Shown: positions 47,048 to 58,665 of the stretch, in pieces
How the letters are laid out: each line of letters starts with the position of its first letter
Position numbering within the stretch: the stretch's first letter is position 1
Assembly: GCA_047967505.1 (NCBI GenBank)
Contig: CM106539.1
Source of the DNA: Dipteris shenzhenensis
Lineage: Eukaryota > Polypodiophyta > Polypodiopsida > Gleicheniales
DNA length: 64,000 bases
Strand: one strand, 5' to 3'
Made by a program: the position numbers and the translations under genes
The notes under the pieces: model-generated
Database searches by the model: none
The model's input: the letters and a program-made list of their open reading frames with translations, nothing else
What the model was told of the DNA's origin: nothing

Positions 47048-48064
47048 TGTTGTGTCGTGGAGGAGTTAAAGGGATTTCTTGAATTTCAAGGGGGAAAGTG
47101 AGGTAGAGGATCATCAGAGGCATTGGCCGTAGCGAAGTTGTATGCAGATTTGGCAAGCATTGGTGTCAAAGGCATTGGTCGAAGCGTAGCTACATGCAGA
47201 TTTGGTGAGAGGTGGAACGAGTGTCTCTGCATGCAGATTTGGTGAGAGGTGGAACGAGTGATGTAGTTGTGTTAGGAGGGTTAGAGATGTGTTTGTGTTG
47301 TAGGGATCATCGTGTTAATAATGTGCCTAGATTGTCCCACATGTTAATAATGTGCCTAGGATTGTCCCACATGTGTAGGAAAATTGCTGATGCAGAAAGA
47401 TCATGAATCGGAGGTCTCAGCGGAATTTTATGAGCGAATAAGTGAGAAAAGGGGCTCATATGGGGGCACAAATTAATGAGTGTTAGGGATGCCAAAATGG
47501 TGTGCAATGAGTTGGAAAAATGCCCCATAGCGTGGTGTTTCTGTGTGTGAAACCGTGGTTCAAATGGGGTCAAGTTTGGCCACCAAATGAATGAGTTACG
47601 AGGGGTTAAAATAGGGGTTTTTGGGGGGGTTCCTTTGCACAAAAGTACGGTGTGAATGGACTTTAGTGGGAAGTAATTGAACTAGAGAACAGTTAGTCTA
47701 ATTGCCTAGTTACACTAACTGCTTAGTTACTCTAATTGTGAGTTAGTCTAACCTAGATTAATCTAACCTAACCTAACTATGGATCGAACTAACTATAGTT
47801 AGCTAAACTAACTATAGTTCATTGAACTAACTATACTACAGTTAGGCTAACCTAACCAAATCCTAACACAAACCCACACTAGGTTAGCCTAACCTAGCCT
47901 AGGTTTGAATTTGGGTAAATTTTAAATTTTTATTTTTTTAAAAATAAACTTTTTTATGAAGGCGAAAAAATTCAAGTGAAAAATTTTCCATCAAAAAAAT
48001 TTTCCGTCAAAAAATTTCGACAAAAATTTGTCGTCGCCTCCGTAGGTGATTCTGCATATCCACC
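47048..48064. other. non-coding DNA with small duplications
   Basis: GCAGATTTGGTGAGAGGTGG occurs at about 47197 and 47233, and a 29-bp tandem duplication (GTTAATAATGTGCCTAG) at 47314-47371. From about 47690 to 47905 the DNA is built from CTAACTA, CTAACC and TTAGTTA words, partly palindromic (ACTAACTATAGTTAG). A very AT-rich block follows. Confidence 0.6.
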
Positions 48065-48606
48065 ATTGCCGCAGGTGGTGGTGGAGGGGGAAGAGGGGTG
48101 GGGAGGGAGTAGAGGTGGGTGGAGGAGGAGGAGCAGTGGGGGAGGAGGAGGGGTGGGGGAGGGTGGAGGTGGGTGGAGGGGGAAAAGGGGGGGGGGTAGA
48201 GGGGGGAGGAGGAGGAAAAAGGGGGGAGGTGGAGGGGGAAGGAGGAGAGGGAGAGGAGGAGGAGGAGGAGTAGGGAGGAGGGGGGGGAAGGGGTGGTGGA
48301 GGAGGAAGGGGGTGGGGGCGGGGGGGGGGGGGAGTGGAGGAGGGGGGTGGGTGGTGGAGGAGAAGGAGGGGGAGGGAGGGGGGGAGGTGGTGGAGGGGGG
48401 GGGGGGTGGAGGAGGAAGAGGGAGGGGGGGGGAGTGGAGAAGGTGGGGGGGGGTAGGGGGGAGGTGGGGGGGGGGGGGGGGGGAGGTGTGAAGGCAGAAA
48501 GGTGGGGAAGGGGGCAGGGGAGGGGTAGGGGGGAAGCGGTGGGGGGGAGGTGTGGGGGTGGAAGGGGGGGGGTGATGGGGGGTGGTGGTGGAGGGGGGAG
48601 GGGGGG
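48065..48606. repeat. G-rich tract, about 540 bases, G-quadruplex prone
   Basis: The plus strand is almost entirely G with A and T, in GGGGGTGG, GGAGGAGG and poly-G runs of up to about 20. Long frames through it (Gly/Arg-rich or Pro-rich) are composition artefacts. Confidence 0.95.
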
Positions 48607-50109
48607 TTTCAACTAGTAAATTAGAAGGAAGGGTTAAAAAAAATTAAGAACCTGTGAGGCATGGATGGTGCTAGTAGAGTAGACAAATGAAGGCACAATT
48701 AGAGAAGCTTGAGGGACGAGCGATGTGGCAGTGCAGAGTGGGGACAGCGTGTCAAGCAGAGCTCAATGCTAGTGTCAGTGGGATTAGATGGCGGGGTATC
48801 TTAGTCAACTCCTAGTCATGGGAGAGGCCTCTTATATTGGCAAGCAAAGTACAATCGGGGCGGCAAAGTGCAGTCAAGGATGGGAGAGTCGAGGCTGCGA
48901 GCTACGCATTGGGAGGCACAGAGCACTGTTGACGGAGTCACGGAGGCATAGTCAGAGGCACAAAAGGCAATGGGACACATGGGGGTGGGGGGTTCTTTTA
49001 CCTAAATAGTGAAGGTCCTTAATAAAGAAGGAATTAAAATAAGGGGGGGTAAAATAAAAAATTAAGTGAAGGAGGTCTAGAGAGACCTTGGGGAGTGCGA
49101 GAGCCGTAGTACGACTCTGAGTAGTTAGAAGTAAGAGGTGAGGATGGAGGAGTGTAGAGAGGTTTAGGGAACTGTTTAGGAGGATTAGTTCCGTGTAGTT
49201 TAGTTTGAGGTGTGTAGCATAAATAGAAAAATAGGAAAAAATATCTAAGAAATAGGAAAATAATAAATTTCTCATCTTATGGGTGTACATAAAATATGTA
49301 TACAATTGGTACAAAAGGGTCGAATCCATCAGGTAGTCCAGGCTCCAAGGTCCGGGTCCACTCCCAAAAAAAAAAACAAAAAAAATTCAGATCTTATGAC
49401 TTCCCTAATTTTTCTTGCATTTTGCTTTTCAATACTAGTTCTATTCTCTTGTTCAATTGTTTCCATTTCCCTTCGTGCATCCTCCAAATTTTGAGAAAAA
49501 AAGGCCATTTTGGTAGGGTCTGTGATTGCAGACATCCTAGCAGTCCTACGGAATTTGTTTGAGTTTGTCCCTAGAATTTCCTTTGAGTCCATCTTGGTAT
49601 GTTTAAAAAATATATAACCTTTTAATAATACGGCACACGATGCTCAAATAAGGGTGGATAAAAAATATGTACACAATTGGTACAAAAGTGTCGAATCCGT
49701 CAGGTAGTCAAAGCTCCAAGGTCAGGGCCCACTTACCTGCCACCATCCAAGATAAACTGAGTGTTAGAATATCATAGTCTCAAATGGGAAGATAGGTAAT
49801 GCCTATTTACCCGGCTTGTTATCGCTTTTACAAAGAACCATCCTACCTTTTGGATTCAAAAAAGAAATACTGGGCATGTATGAGTCATTAGGGGAGAATT
49901 GGGGTCTCAAAAGGGCCTCATAAGGAATGGGTTAAGAAATGGATTAGGCCTAATGCAAGCCCTCTTATGGGGTCCAAGGGAGTCCTGACGCCCCCTAACT
50001 AGGTGGGTTAAGCCCAGTTGATCCACCTCTTACACCTGTTACACCTAGGAGGGGGCCACCTCTTACGCCAAGGAGGGGGCACTTTTCCTAAAGTCAAAAT
50101 TTTGAATTT
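48607..50109. other. intergenic DNA with a 90-bp direct repeat pair
   Basis: Nothing coding was recognised. Blocks of about 90 bp at 49271-49363 and 49642-49735 share TACAATTGGTACAAAAG or ACACAATTGGTACAAAAG, then TCGAATCC and CAGGTAGTC, then GCTCCAAGGTC. The TCGAATCC word recalls a tRNA B box, so two tRNA-derived SINE copies or the ends of a very short LTR element are possible. Confidence 0.5.
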
Positions 50110-50650
50110 TTAATTTGAATTCCCTCTCTCTCCCTCCTCCCCCCATCCTCCAAAGTCAAACTTTCAAATTTTGAATTTGAATTTGAATTCCCTCCTCCCC
50201 CCCCCATCCTCCTCCTTGTCTCCCTCCTCCCTCCTCCTCTTCCACTCATCCCATTCCTCCTCCTCCTCCACCTCCTCCTCCTCCCCCCCCTGCCTCCCTC
50301 CTCCCTCCCCCCCTCCTGTTCCCTTTGTCCACACACCTCCTCCTCCCTCCTCCCACATGCGTCCTCCTCCTCCCTCCCTTGCTGCTTTTTCTTGCACCTC
50401 CCTCCCCTCCCACATGCATCCTCCTCCTACCTTCTCCCACATGCATCCTCCTCCTCCCCCCCCTGCTGCATTTTCCTACTCCTCCTCCTCCCTCATGCTC
50501 ATCCATTCTCCTCTTCCCTCATGCTCATGCCTACTCCTCCTTCCTCCTACTCATGTAAGCTCCTCTTGCCTCATGCTCATGCCTGCTCCTATTGCTTCTA
50601 CTCCTCCTACTCATACGTATTCGTCTACCTTCATCCTCACACCTAGTCCT
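50110..50650. repeat. C-rich (CTCCTCC)n tract
   Basis: The plus strand consists largely of CCTCCTCC and CCCTCC with interspersed CACATGC or CATGCTCATGC words. It starts with two copies of AAATTTTGAATTTGAATT-type text (about 50096-50190). The strand bias is opposite to that of 48065-48606. Confidence 0.93.
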
Positions 50651-51822
50651 CCGCTTGCTTCTCCTCCCTCATAATCTTTCATAGTCCTTCTCATCCCTCT
50701 TCAAACATCACCTACCTTCTATCATGGCCTATCATAGTCCCTGTAAACTCTGCGACTATTGATGGCACCATTTGAGGAGATCTCCCATGTTACCATGTGA
50801 CCATACAATTCCAGGATCAATATGTGATCCATGATTTTTTTTTTCAAGAAAAGAAGCATCTTGAACCTCAGGAGGTGCTCTAAAGAGGAGAATATGAGCT
50901 AAAATGTTAATTTTGTAGTGTTTCAATATAATTTCTTACTTTGGATTATCTACAGTGGTGCATTGCTTTTGCTAAGGTTCCCTTAGTTGTTCTTTCAGGA
51001 ACTTCATGGAGGATGATATGAGAATGGTGGGCATGGATGATATGGACTCTTCATATCAAAAGACACAAAGTCATGCATGAGAAAGTTGTTTTGGAGGCGA
51101 TGCAGGACTTGAAGGGAATGGTGATGCAAAGGAGATGCCTGGAGCTCATGATGCTACTAATGTAAGTCTTGAAGCTCAAAAGTTGATTGAAGAAAAAGAA
51201 TTCACATGATGCATTACATCTTTTTAAATTTAAATTTCTAAAATGATGTTTCTTCATGTGTGCAATAGCAAGAATGGATATTCTATCCATTTGGAACAAG
51301 AAGGCATGGAGAATTCACAGTATTGACCCAAGGCAACCTATGTGATCCATTCCAATGTGTTGTACATGTGATTATAAGAACTTACGAGTTGAATGTGAGA
51401 TTCCAACAAATAGCATAGCGGTCTTTCTAAGGACTTAGTCAAGGATTCAAAGACCCTATTATTGGTGTATTAGAGCTGAAGAAGAAGAGAAACATGCTAT
51501 GAAACCTCTTTGTAATACAATTTGAAATACAAACACCTATTTCTAATAATATTCTTCTATCTAAAGCTAAAATTTTTCATGTATTTATGGCCAAATGGTG
51601 AATCTTTTGTTATGGTTATCTTAATTATCTATTGTTTTTAATATTGCATCTTTTTTTATATTAGCTTGCACACAAAAGTTACATCACATTTTGATGTAAC
51701 TTACAAGTCAATAAAATGTTGTTTGCCAAGTTTGGCCATTTTAATACATTTGTAGAAGGGATTTGACCATGGCACCACATTGATTAGATGGAATGTTAAA
51801 AAACCAAAATTTGAGATTTTCC
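50651..51822. other. intergenic DNA, nothing recognised
   Basis: Only short frames occur. AAGTTACATCACATTTTGATGTAACTT near 51677-51703 is a small palindrome. Confidence 0.45.
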
Positions 51823-52245
51823 TACATCACCTTGTAAATGGTTGATGCACTTCATGATTTTCTATGAAGAAATATAGATTTCGAAGGGGTAGATGAAGAA
51901 ATTTGACAACTTTGGCCATTTTAATGTCCATTTTTGGCAAATGTAGGAGGAATTTGACCGCGGCGGAGAAGGAAAAGTTGGTCGGGACATCATGTCTGAA
52001 AATGCCAAAACCCACCATGGTGCGAATTTGGCCATTTGGACACCCTCCAAATGGCCAAATTCGCGCTATGGTGGGTTTTTGCATTTTGGGACACCCCATG
52101 ACATCCCGACCAACTTTGTCTTCTGTGCTGCGTCAAATTCCTTCAACATTTGCCAAAAATGGACATTGGAATGGCCTAAATTGTCAAATTCCTTCATCTA
52201 CCTATTTGAAATCCATGTGTCTTTATAGATGCATCAACTTCAACA
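51823..52245. repeat. long foldback element 1
   Basis: The left arm (about 51845-52035) is the reverse complement of the right arm (about 52045-52235), with the centre at TTTGGACACCCTCCAAA. Paired blocks include AAATTTGACAACTTTGGCC, GTCCATTTTTGGCAAATG, AAGTTGGTCGGGA, CCCACCATGG and TTTGGCCATTTGG. There is no coding capacity. It would form one very long hairpin. Confidence 0.92.
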
Positions 52246-52542
52246 TAGATAAACATGGAAAATAAAATATTTACAAAGTAACTTATAGCAAATGACGGTT
52301 GGTCGATATGATAACTTATGTGCCTTGTAGCACAGCTCTAGTAAGACCCTTAGGCAATATATTTTCTATATAATTTCTTGCGCTTTGGAGGAACCTTGTA
52401 GGTTGGCTATGTCAATGTAATTTTTTATTTAATCCAAAAGACTTTGATCTTCCACTACATCATTTCGTTTTCTTTGTTTATCTTGCCTTTGGAGCCACCT
52501 TTTAGGTTGGCTATGTCAATATGATATTTGATTTAATATCAC

Positions 52543-52605
52543 TAAATCACCTTGAAATAATTTGATGCATTACATGAGAAAATATATATTTGGAAGAGGA
52601 ATCTA
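52543..52605. repeat. end fragment of the same foldback family
   Basis: ATCACCTTGAAATAATTTGATGCATTACATGA...AAATATATATTTGGAAGAGG matches the left outer ends of the two foldbacks (CACCTTGTAAATGGTTGATGC or ACCTTGTAAAGGATTGATGC). Confidence 0.6.
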
Positions 52606-52685
52606 AAATTTTCAGTTTCTATGTTTTCTTGGTCATGGACATTGGCTATGTCCATGTATCTTTTATTTTAATATTTAGGTTGGCT

Positions 52686-53045
52686 ACTATATTACCTTGT
52701 AAAGGATTGATGCATTTCATGATTTTCTATGAAGAAATATAGATTTTGAAGGGGTAGATGAAGGAGTTTGACAACTTCGGCCATTTCAATGTCCATTTTT
52801 GGCAAATAAAGGAGGAAATTGACCACAACGCAGAAGGCAAAGTTGGTCAAGACATCATGGGGTGTCCAAAAATGCCAAATCCCTCCATGGTGCAGTGCAA
52901 ATTTGTCCATTTGGACACCCTCCAAATGGCCAAATTCGCACCGTGGCAGGTGTCCTGACCAACTTTGCCTTCTGCGTTGTGGTCAAATTCCTCCTACATT
53001 TGCCAAAAATGGTCACCAAAATGACCAAACTTGGTCGAGAGTATT
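52686..53045. repeat. long foldback element 2
   Basis: Same family and left end as element 1 (GATGCATTTCATGATTTTC, then GAAGAAATATAGATTTTG). Its arms pair through GACAACTTCGGCCATTTC, GGCAAATAAAGGAGGAA, GCAGAAGGCAAAGTTGGTC and CCATTTGGACACCCTCCAAA. The right arm is shorter and diverged at its outer end. Confidence 0.9.
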
Positions 53046-53744
53046 TTTTTGACTTGGAATATTCATAATATTTTTCTAAATTAATTTTACAAAAATATAT
53101 ATATACAAGTAATAGACCTTAATTGCATGGAATATTTACACCATTGTCAATGGGATACACTGCAATAGGGGAAGCCATGTGATGTGGATCACAATGATCA
53201 AGCTGTCAATACTTTGATGCAATTCAATAGTTAAGTAGGGCATTCTAAAAATTGGAATTGGAAGACCACAACGTATCCTCCTGCTCAACTAATATAGTGC
53301 ACTAATGAGTGATCTCAAATGCCTCCTACATCAAATCAACAACCATTACATTAGCAAGCCTAACAAAGCACATTACTTTAAAAAACCATAAAATATAAAA
53401 CAATACATAGGATGCTTACCATCATGGCATTGTCTCCTTTAATGATACAAGCAAGGCAAATAGGTATAAACTATAAACTTTAGACATGAAAACAAACTTT
53501 AGGCATGACAACTTTAGACATACTACCTGAAAACTTTGGACACGAAACCACACAATAAAACCATCAAAAGAAAATTCATCAATGTTTTTAATGTCCTCCA
53601 AGTCATGAAGAAAACCTATGCAAATTCCAAAATGCAACCTACAATTTATGGGGTATATCTTTTCTCTGAGCGTCTTGATCTGAGCACATTTTTCTGAGCA
53701 TGGCCTATATTGTGATTTTGTAGACAATTTTATTATAACATCAC
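53046..53744. other. AT-rich intergenic DNA, nothing recognised
   Basis: A 109-codon minus frame at 53422-53751 has no recognisable domain. Confidence 0.4.
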
Positions 53745-53980
53745 ACACCATTTAGTCATAAAACTACCCTAGGAAGATACTATATACATTTCTACCCCAC
53801 AAAGATGCCGCTAACATCACACACCCTTTCGTCATAAAACTACCCCACAAAGATGCTATATACATTTAATTACATTTCTTTCCAATAGCATTTAGGGCTT
53901 ATAAGATCCCTTTATTCACAAAACTACTTTTTATGTCTACTTCATTTCAACACCCTCCACCTATATCATCCATCATTCAT
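53745..53980. repeat. flank block related to 29345-29560
   Basis: GTCATAAAACTACCC and CCCCACAAAGATGC recur twice here (about 53755-53815 and 53830-53865), and the second copy aligns with the 29-kb block. It is followed by ATTTCAACACC...CATCCATCATTCATACT in both places. Confidence 0.55.
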
Positions 53981-54711
53981 ACTATCATGATAGATAGTGA
54001 TTTATCGATGAAATAATTGCGAGTCACATGGTGAAGAATTTAGGGTGCAAATTTGCGTGCATCTATGCCGAAACATTTATTAGTTGCATCAAGGAGATAC
54101 TTTAAGATTCAATTCACCATGATGATCATTTGTACACAACTCATACTTTTGACATGCAAACCTTAAGTAAGATATGACATAATTGTCACATCTCTAGCAA
54201 ATAGAAAAGTTTTATGAAACCAACATGCTCAAAATTGAATATGTGATATTGAGATTAATATTCATGGGTACTCACATGATGTACTAATAGTTCTTCAATA
54301 TGATTACTACATCTCTAGCAAATGAAATAGGTGCAAGACACCACAAAAGTTATGCATGTTCAAATCTAGGGCATCACAAGCAAAATGAATTGCTTGAAGG
54401 GAAAAACTCATGTCAAATCACTAGACTTAATCTTCTTTACTGATGTCATCCACATAGATATTGTGATGATGCCTTCTCTCTTTGATGGGGGCATTGAATG
54501 CAATGTCATTACACATCATCTCAGCCATAGCACTTGCATAAGAAGGCAAAAAGCTAAAATAGATCAATCAATATCAATGCCTCATTGATAATAATATTCT
54601 CCAACAAATAGGTTTAAAAAGATAAAACAAAAGAGTAACATAGTTACTAGTCATCTGGAAGATTAACAACCATTTCCACATCTTCAGAATCATTTAGAGT
54701 CCCATAGTTGC

Positions 54712-57700
54712 TTAACACATTTCCTTTCCTTTCTGTCCATCCAAAAATGGTTGCAATATAGAATAGCAAATGTAAGGATCATTCTCAATAGATAAGCATG
54801 CTCTCCTAGAATGCACGCATGCTTTTTGCATAGAACCAGTCCCAGCACCTAAGTCCACCACATGTCCAGAAATTGGACACAATAACTCCAAGAAGTACAA
54901 CATCATGCATGGAGCCTTCTCCAATGCACCTCTCCATGGAATACTCTCTCCATGTTTTATAGTCTACTCACTTGTTGGTAAATAATGATGAAACAAACTA
55001 CTTCCAAAAGCAATGCCCAATTTGGTACCAACCACGAAAGCATTTCCAGGATTACAAACACAAGACATACCAGCCCGATGAAGAAGGCATAAAACCACAA
55101 CATCCACCTAAAGACAAGAAAAGAATTAAACTTATGCTTAGTACAAGCCATTTCATTATACAAGAGCATTAATTCTTTCAACATGTCATTGTAAGACAAT
55201 TGTCTCACCTTATGATCAATACCACCAACTTTGATTGTACAATATGCATCCAAGTATTGCATGTACTTTCGACATGCAAACTCCAATCTGCTGATCCTAG
55301 CATAACGCTCAACCAAATGAAGAACATGAGGGGCACACATAACTAGGATCCAGCCAGAATCTAAAACAACTGTGGCCGCTACTAGCAAGGAGTAGCGTAC
55401 ATGGTTCTCTATTAATAAATTCCAAGATGGAGATGTGGAATCCTCTACTCCATGAGCTTCTAGTTGTGTAGGCAGATCAAGAATGACAAAATCTGCAGCC
55501 CAAGCAATACTCTTACCATTTCTTGTTTTTCTTTCACCTCCAAGACCCGCAAAGTATTCCTTCATGTCTATATAGGCTTGTGCGAAGTTTGAGACAGACA
55601 ATTGCTTCCCAAACTCGACATAATCATAGCACCAAACCTTGCAATGTGAAGCATCACATGTGCCACTCCAATTCAAAGTTAGAGAGGCCAATGGAATGTA
55701 CAAAAGGCAGATAGACCTATCTTTCCATTTAAATCCTTTCAAAATGGGTGTAGACTGTAGTACCTGCACATCTGTATCCACACCACATATGTAAAGACAC
55801 AAAGTGATAACAACATATGTTACACAAACAAATAACAGCTTGAAAAAAGACCAAGAGGGCTTGCCATTATTAGTACCAGGATTTTTTAGTGGCCTACCAC
55901 CCTTCTTTAGTTCCATACTTGAATCCTTGTCCTTTTTAGTCATCTTCTCAAGTGTTTTTTGAATCTCAATGATTGCATCATCCTCGTGGACTGAATTTGA
56001 GCTTGATGAACCCATCTCTCCCTTTTTATGCTATGTGTACAGCTCTACCTCCTCCTCGATGCAACATCCTTTTTTCATATCGAGCCACCACGGGCAGTTC
56101 TTTCTCTCCCACTCAGAGAGCACTTGCTTCCCTTCTTTTTCTATCATGTTTGGAGAGTACATACATAATTTTAAGTCTTGAATTTTTGTCCATACTTGAC
56201 ATATGGGCAACAATTTTTCAATCTTACCAATAGCTTTTAAGGATTGCAAGAATCTACATACAATAAGAGTCTTAGTGCAAAAGCGAAATACTTAAGGATG
56301 GATTTTTAATTGAAAAGGAAAAAACATATATTGCTTACCTAAATACCAATCATCGAGATGCCCTCGTCATCTCCATTTGTCCTGTTGCAGCTGTAGCAAT
56401 AGTCATTGAATCCTTTAAATCTTCATAAGGTTCAAGTCTGTTCATTGCTTGTATCTCCCCAAAATACTCTCTCAATGTAGGATCTTGAGGAAGCACAAAG
56501 CTAGCTTGTTGACTAGCAACCAAGACTTGAGAGAGTAACCTCTCAGATTCACAAAGCAACTGATCCATCCATGCCTCTTTCGCCATCCACTTTATGAATT
56601 CTCTATCAGCTTTTGGCATCCCATAACTTGTTCTCAAATTTGAATCTGACCCTAAGATTCTGAGGGTTGCTATTTGTGTCTCCTTAGAGACCTTTGCAAT
56701 GGAGATGTTATACAATTTTTCCAATGTGACAATGGAGGATTTATCATCAAATGGGAGGCTCCACAAGATATTAAACCAATCTTCACCATTTGTTGGTTTG
56801 ACAATAGACAGAATCTACATATAAACAATACATGCAATCATCACACTCAAGTGTATTTTCTGATCATACAAGACATGCATATCCCATACCTTGATCATTT
56901 TCTAAACAAAGTTCATATTTACATCCTTTTTTAACGTTCTTTCTCAATCTCAAAAAACATTTGAACACTTTAAAAAATCAACTTTATGTTAAGAATCATT
57001 AAATTAACCATACCTTGATCATTTTTCGATCGTACTTGAGATTCACATTTAAGTGCTTTCTCCATATCAGCAACACTCAAATTTGGTTGAAGTTCCTTAA
57101 GCTTTGCCTCATAATCTTGCTTGTATAGTGGCTAAAATATATTCCAAAGAAATGAATGAGTACAATGAAGTAGTTAGTTCTAATTCAAAAGACATCCATG
57201 ACAAATGGTATGAAACTTACTGCAAATACCATTCTCCCTAGCATCAAAGATGTCAAAGGATACCAAGTGCTTGATCCTTTACTGCTTTCATTTGCCCTAT
57301 GCTTTTCAAGTGTCTTTTTTTCTTCCTCATAAAAAAGTGATAAGTACTCATTCTCATCACACGAACACATTGTCTTCGTGTTGTACAAATAATCCTTAAG
57401 ATTTGTTTTAATAATTGCTGTTTCATTAAGGCTGAAAAATAAAAAATATATAGCTTCAAGCATATTGAGAATTGTTCACAAAACCCTTAAAAGCTCAAAA
57501 AAAAGTAACACATAAAAAGTAACACATATGAGCAAGAACTCGCACTTACAGATTGAACCTTTGAAGAGCAGCTATTAGCTTCATTTCTGTTTCTTTCTTT
57601 GGAGTAATAAAACTTGCTAAAACTCGAATATGCCATGCCTTTGATGTCTTGAATTTCTCTTCAATTAGAGACATCCATGCAACAGTCCGGTGATTCCCCT

Positions 57701-58665
57701 CCCACACAAAAAACATCTTTCGAGACAAAAATGACCAATCAGCATCATCAACAATCTATGCCTCAAATTCTGCATTTACATCCCTCCAACAAGAATCCCA
57801 TGATTGTTCAATTTCATTTGTCACCTCTTGTGAAACACCATCCGAAAGTGTTGTAGATAAAATAAACATTCCTTTATGTTGAATATATTTTTCTACCTCT
57901 AGAGCTTGCTTTAGGCTATCCATATCAGTTCGTAGGCCTCTCACTCTTGTGTTTACAACACAACGACATAATGGGATCAAGGGAGCAATCTTTCCAGGAT
58001 TGATTGCAAGAGATTCAATAACATCCTTCCCCTGACCAATATCAAGTGCAACAGGAAACTCTTGCTCAAACTCCTCATCCAGTTGTTTATCCTCTTTCTT
58101 TATCTTCTTAGAAGATTCCTCCACAATTATAGTAGTGTCTTCAAAGTCTTCCATCTCCTTATCCTCTTCAACTCCAATTTCAACCTCTTTTTGAAACTCT
58201 AAATTAGGTGTAGATTCCACTTGCAAACTTCTCTTGCTACTTGTCCTTCCACCTCTCCTACCTCCTCGTTCTCCTCTTCCACCTCTCCCCCTCCTCTCAA
58301 AGTTCTTATTTTTACCATCCTGCCAATGTGACACAAATGCATTTAAAAAAAGAAGTCATCGCATGGCATAGAATAGACTTACAAGGTCAATTAAGTCCCA
58401 GTGTTACTTCAATAGCATACAAAGAAAGCCCAAGAGGCTTTAAAATAGAAAATACCTGAAGCTTGATCGTGATGCTGCTAATTGAAGCTACACTTGATGA
58501 GATGATGGGGCTTGAAGAGACTAGCTCTGTAGATCCAAAGGTTGATGAGGGGGTACGCTACAAGAATTCAAAGAGAGTACAAGAACACAGAGGAAAAGAT
58601 GAGTAGTTACGTTGCCTTTTAAGAAAGAGATGAAGCACCTGTGACTTGTGAAAATGGCGGGGCAT
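54712..58665 (-). pseudogene. RG-rich ParB-like/beta-class DNA methyltransferase gene of a transposon
   Basis: My exon model, all minus: 58665-58639 (first ATG), 58557-58456, 58319-57550, 57431-57221, 57131-57014, 56814-56339, 56253-55162 and 55107-54712, about 1,060 codons. In order: an RG-rich stretch (RRGRGGRGERGGRRGG), an acidic linker, a ParB/sulfiredoxin-like segment (DSLKQAL...FFVWEGNHRTVAW, GNHR near residue 251), a helical middle, an AT-hook-like KGGRPLKNPG, then ADFVILDLPTQ in the motif IV position and, C-terminally, HVVDLGAGTGSMQKAC with IENDP as motif I. Motif IV before motif I is the beta-class permutation of N6A/N4C DNA methyltransferases. Stops break the frame at 57758, 56352, 56033 and 54967. 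The joins 57014/56814 and 55162/55107 do not keep phase, so those splice sites are uncertain or frameshifted. ParB-methyltransferase fusions are known to me from phages and bacteria. The long hydrophobic tail read after 55130 is an intron-side misreading. Confidence 0.6.

Noticed and set aside
47976-48616. Long open frames through the G-rich tract (Gly/Arg-rich plus strand, Pro-rich minus strand)
   Set aside because: They exist in several frames at once because G- and C-rich DNA lacks stop codons. There is no domain, codon pattern or splice support.
49290-49370. A tRNA gene around the TCGAATCC word
   Set aside because: No A box at the right distance and no cloverleaf could be drawn. It is duplicated at 49.66 kb as part of a longer repeat.
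50094-50674. Ser/Pro-rich and Gly/Arg-rich frames in the C-rich tract
   Set aside because: Composition artefact of CTCCTCC repeats, open in several frames on both strands.
51827-52265. Overlapping 60-120 codon frames in the first foldback
   Set aside because: Frames on both strands mirror each other because the DNA is an inverted repeat, so there is no coding evidence.
54957-55130. C-terminal hydrophobic tail suggesting a membrane protein in the 352-codon minus frame
   Set aside because: The stretch lies past a clear intron acceptor (TTTCTTGTCTTTAG before 55107). In the next frame the same DNA leads smoothly into the methyltransferase motif I, so the membrane helices are a misreading.
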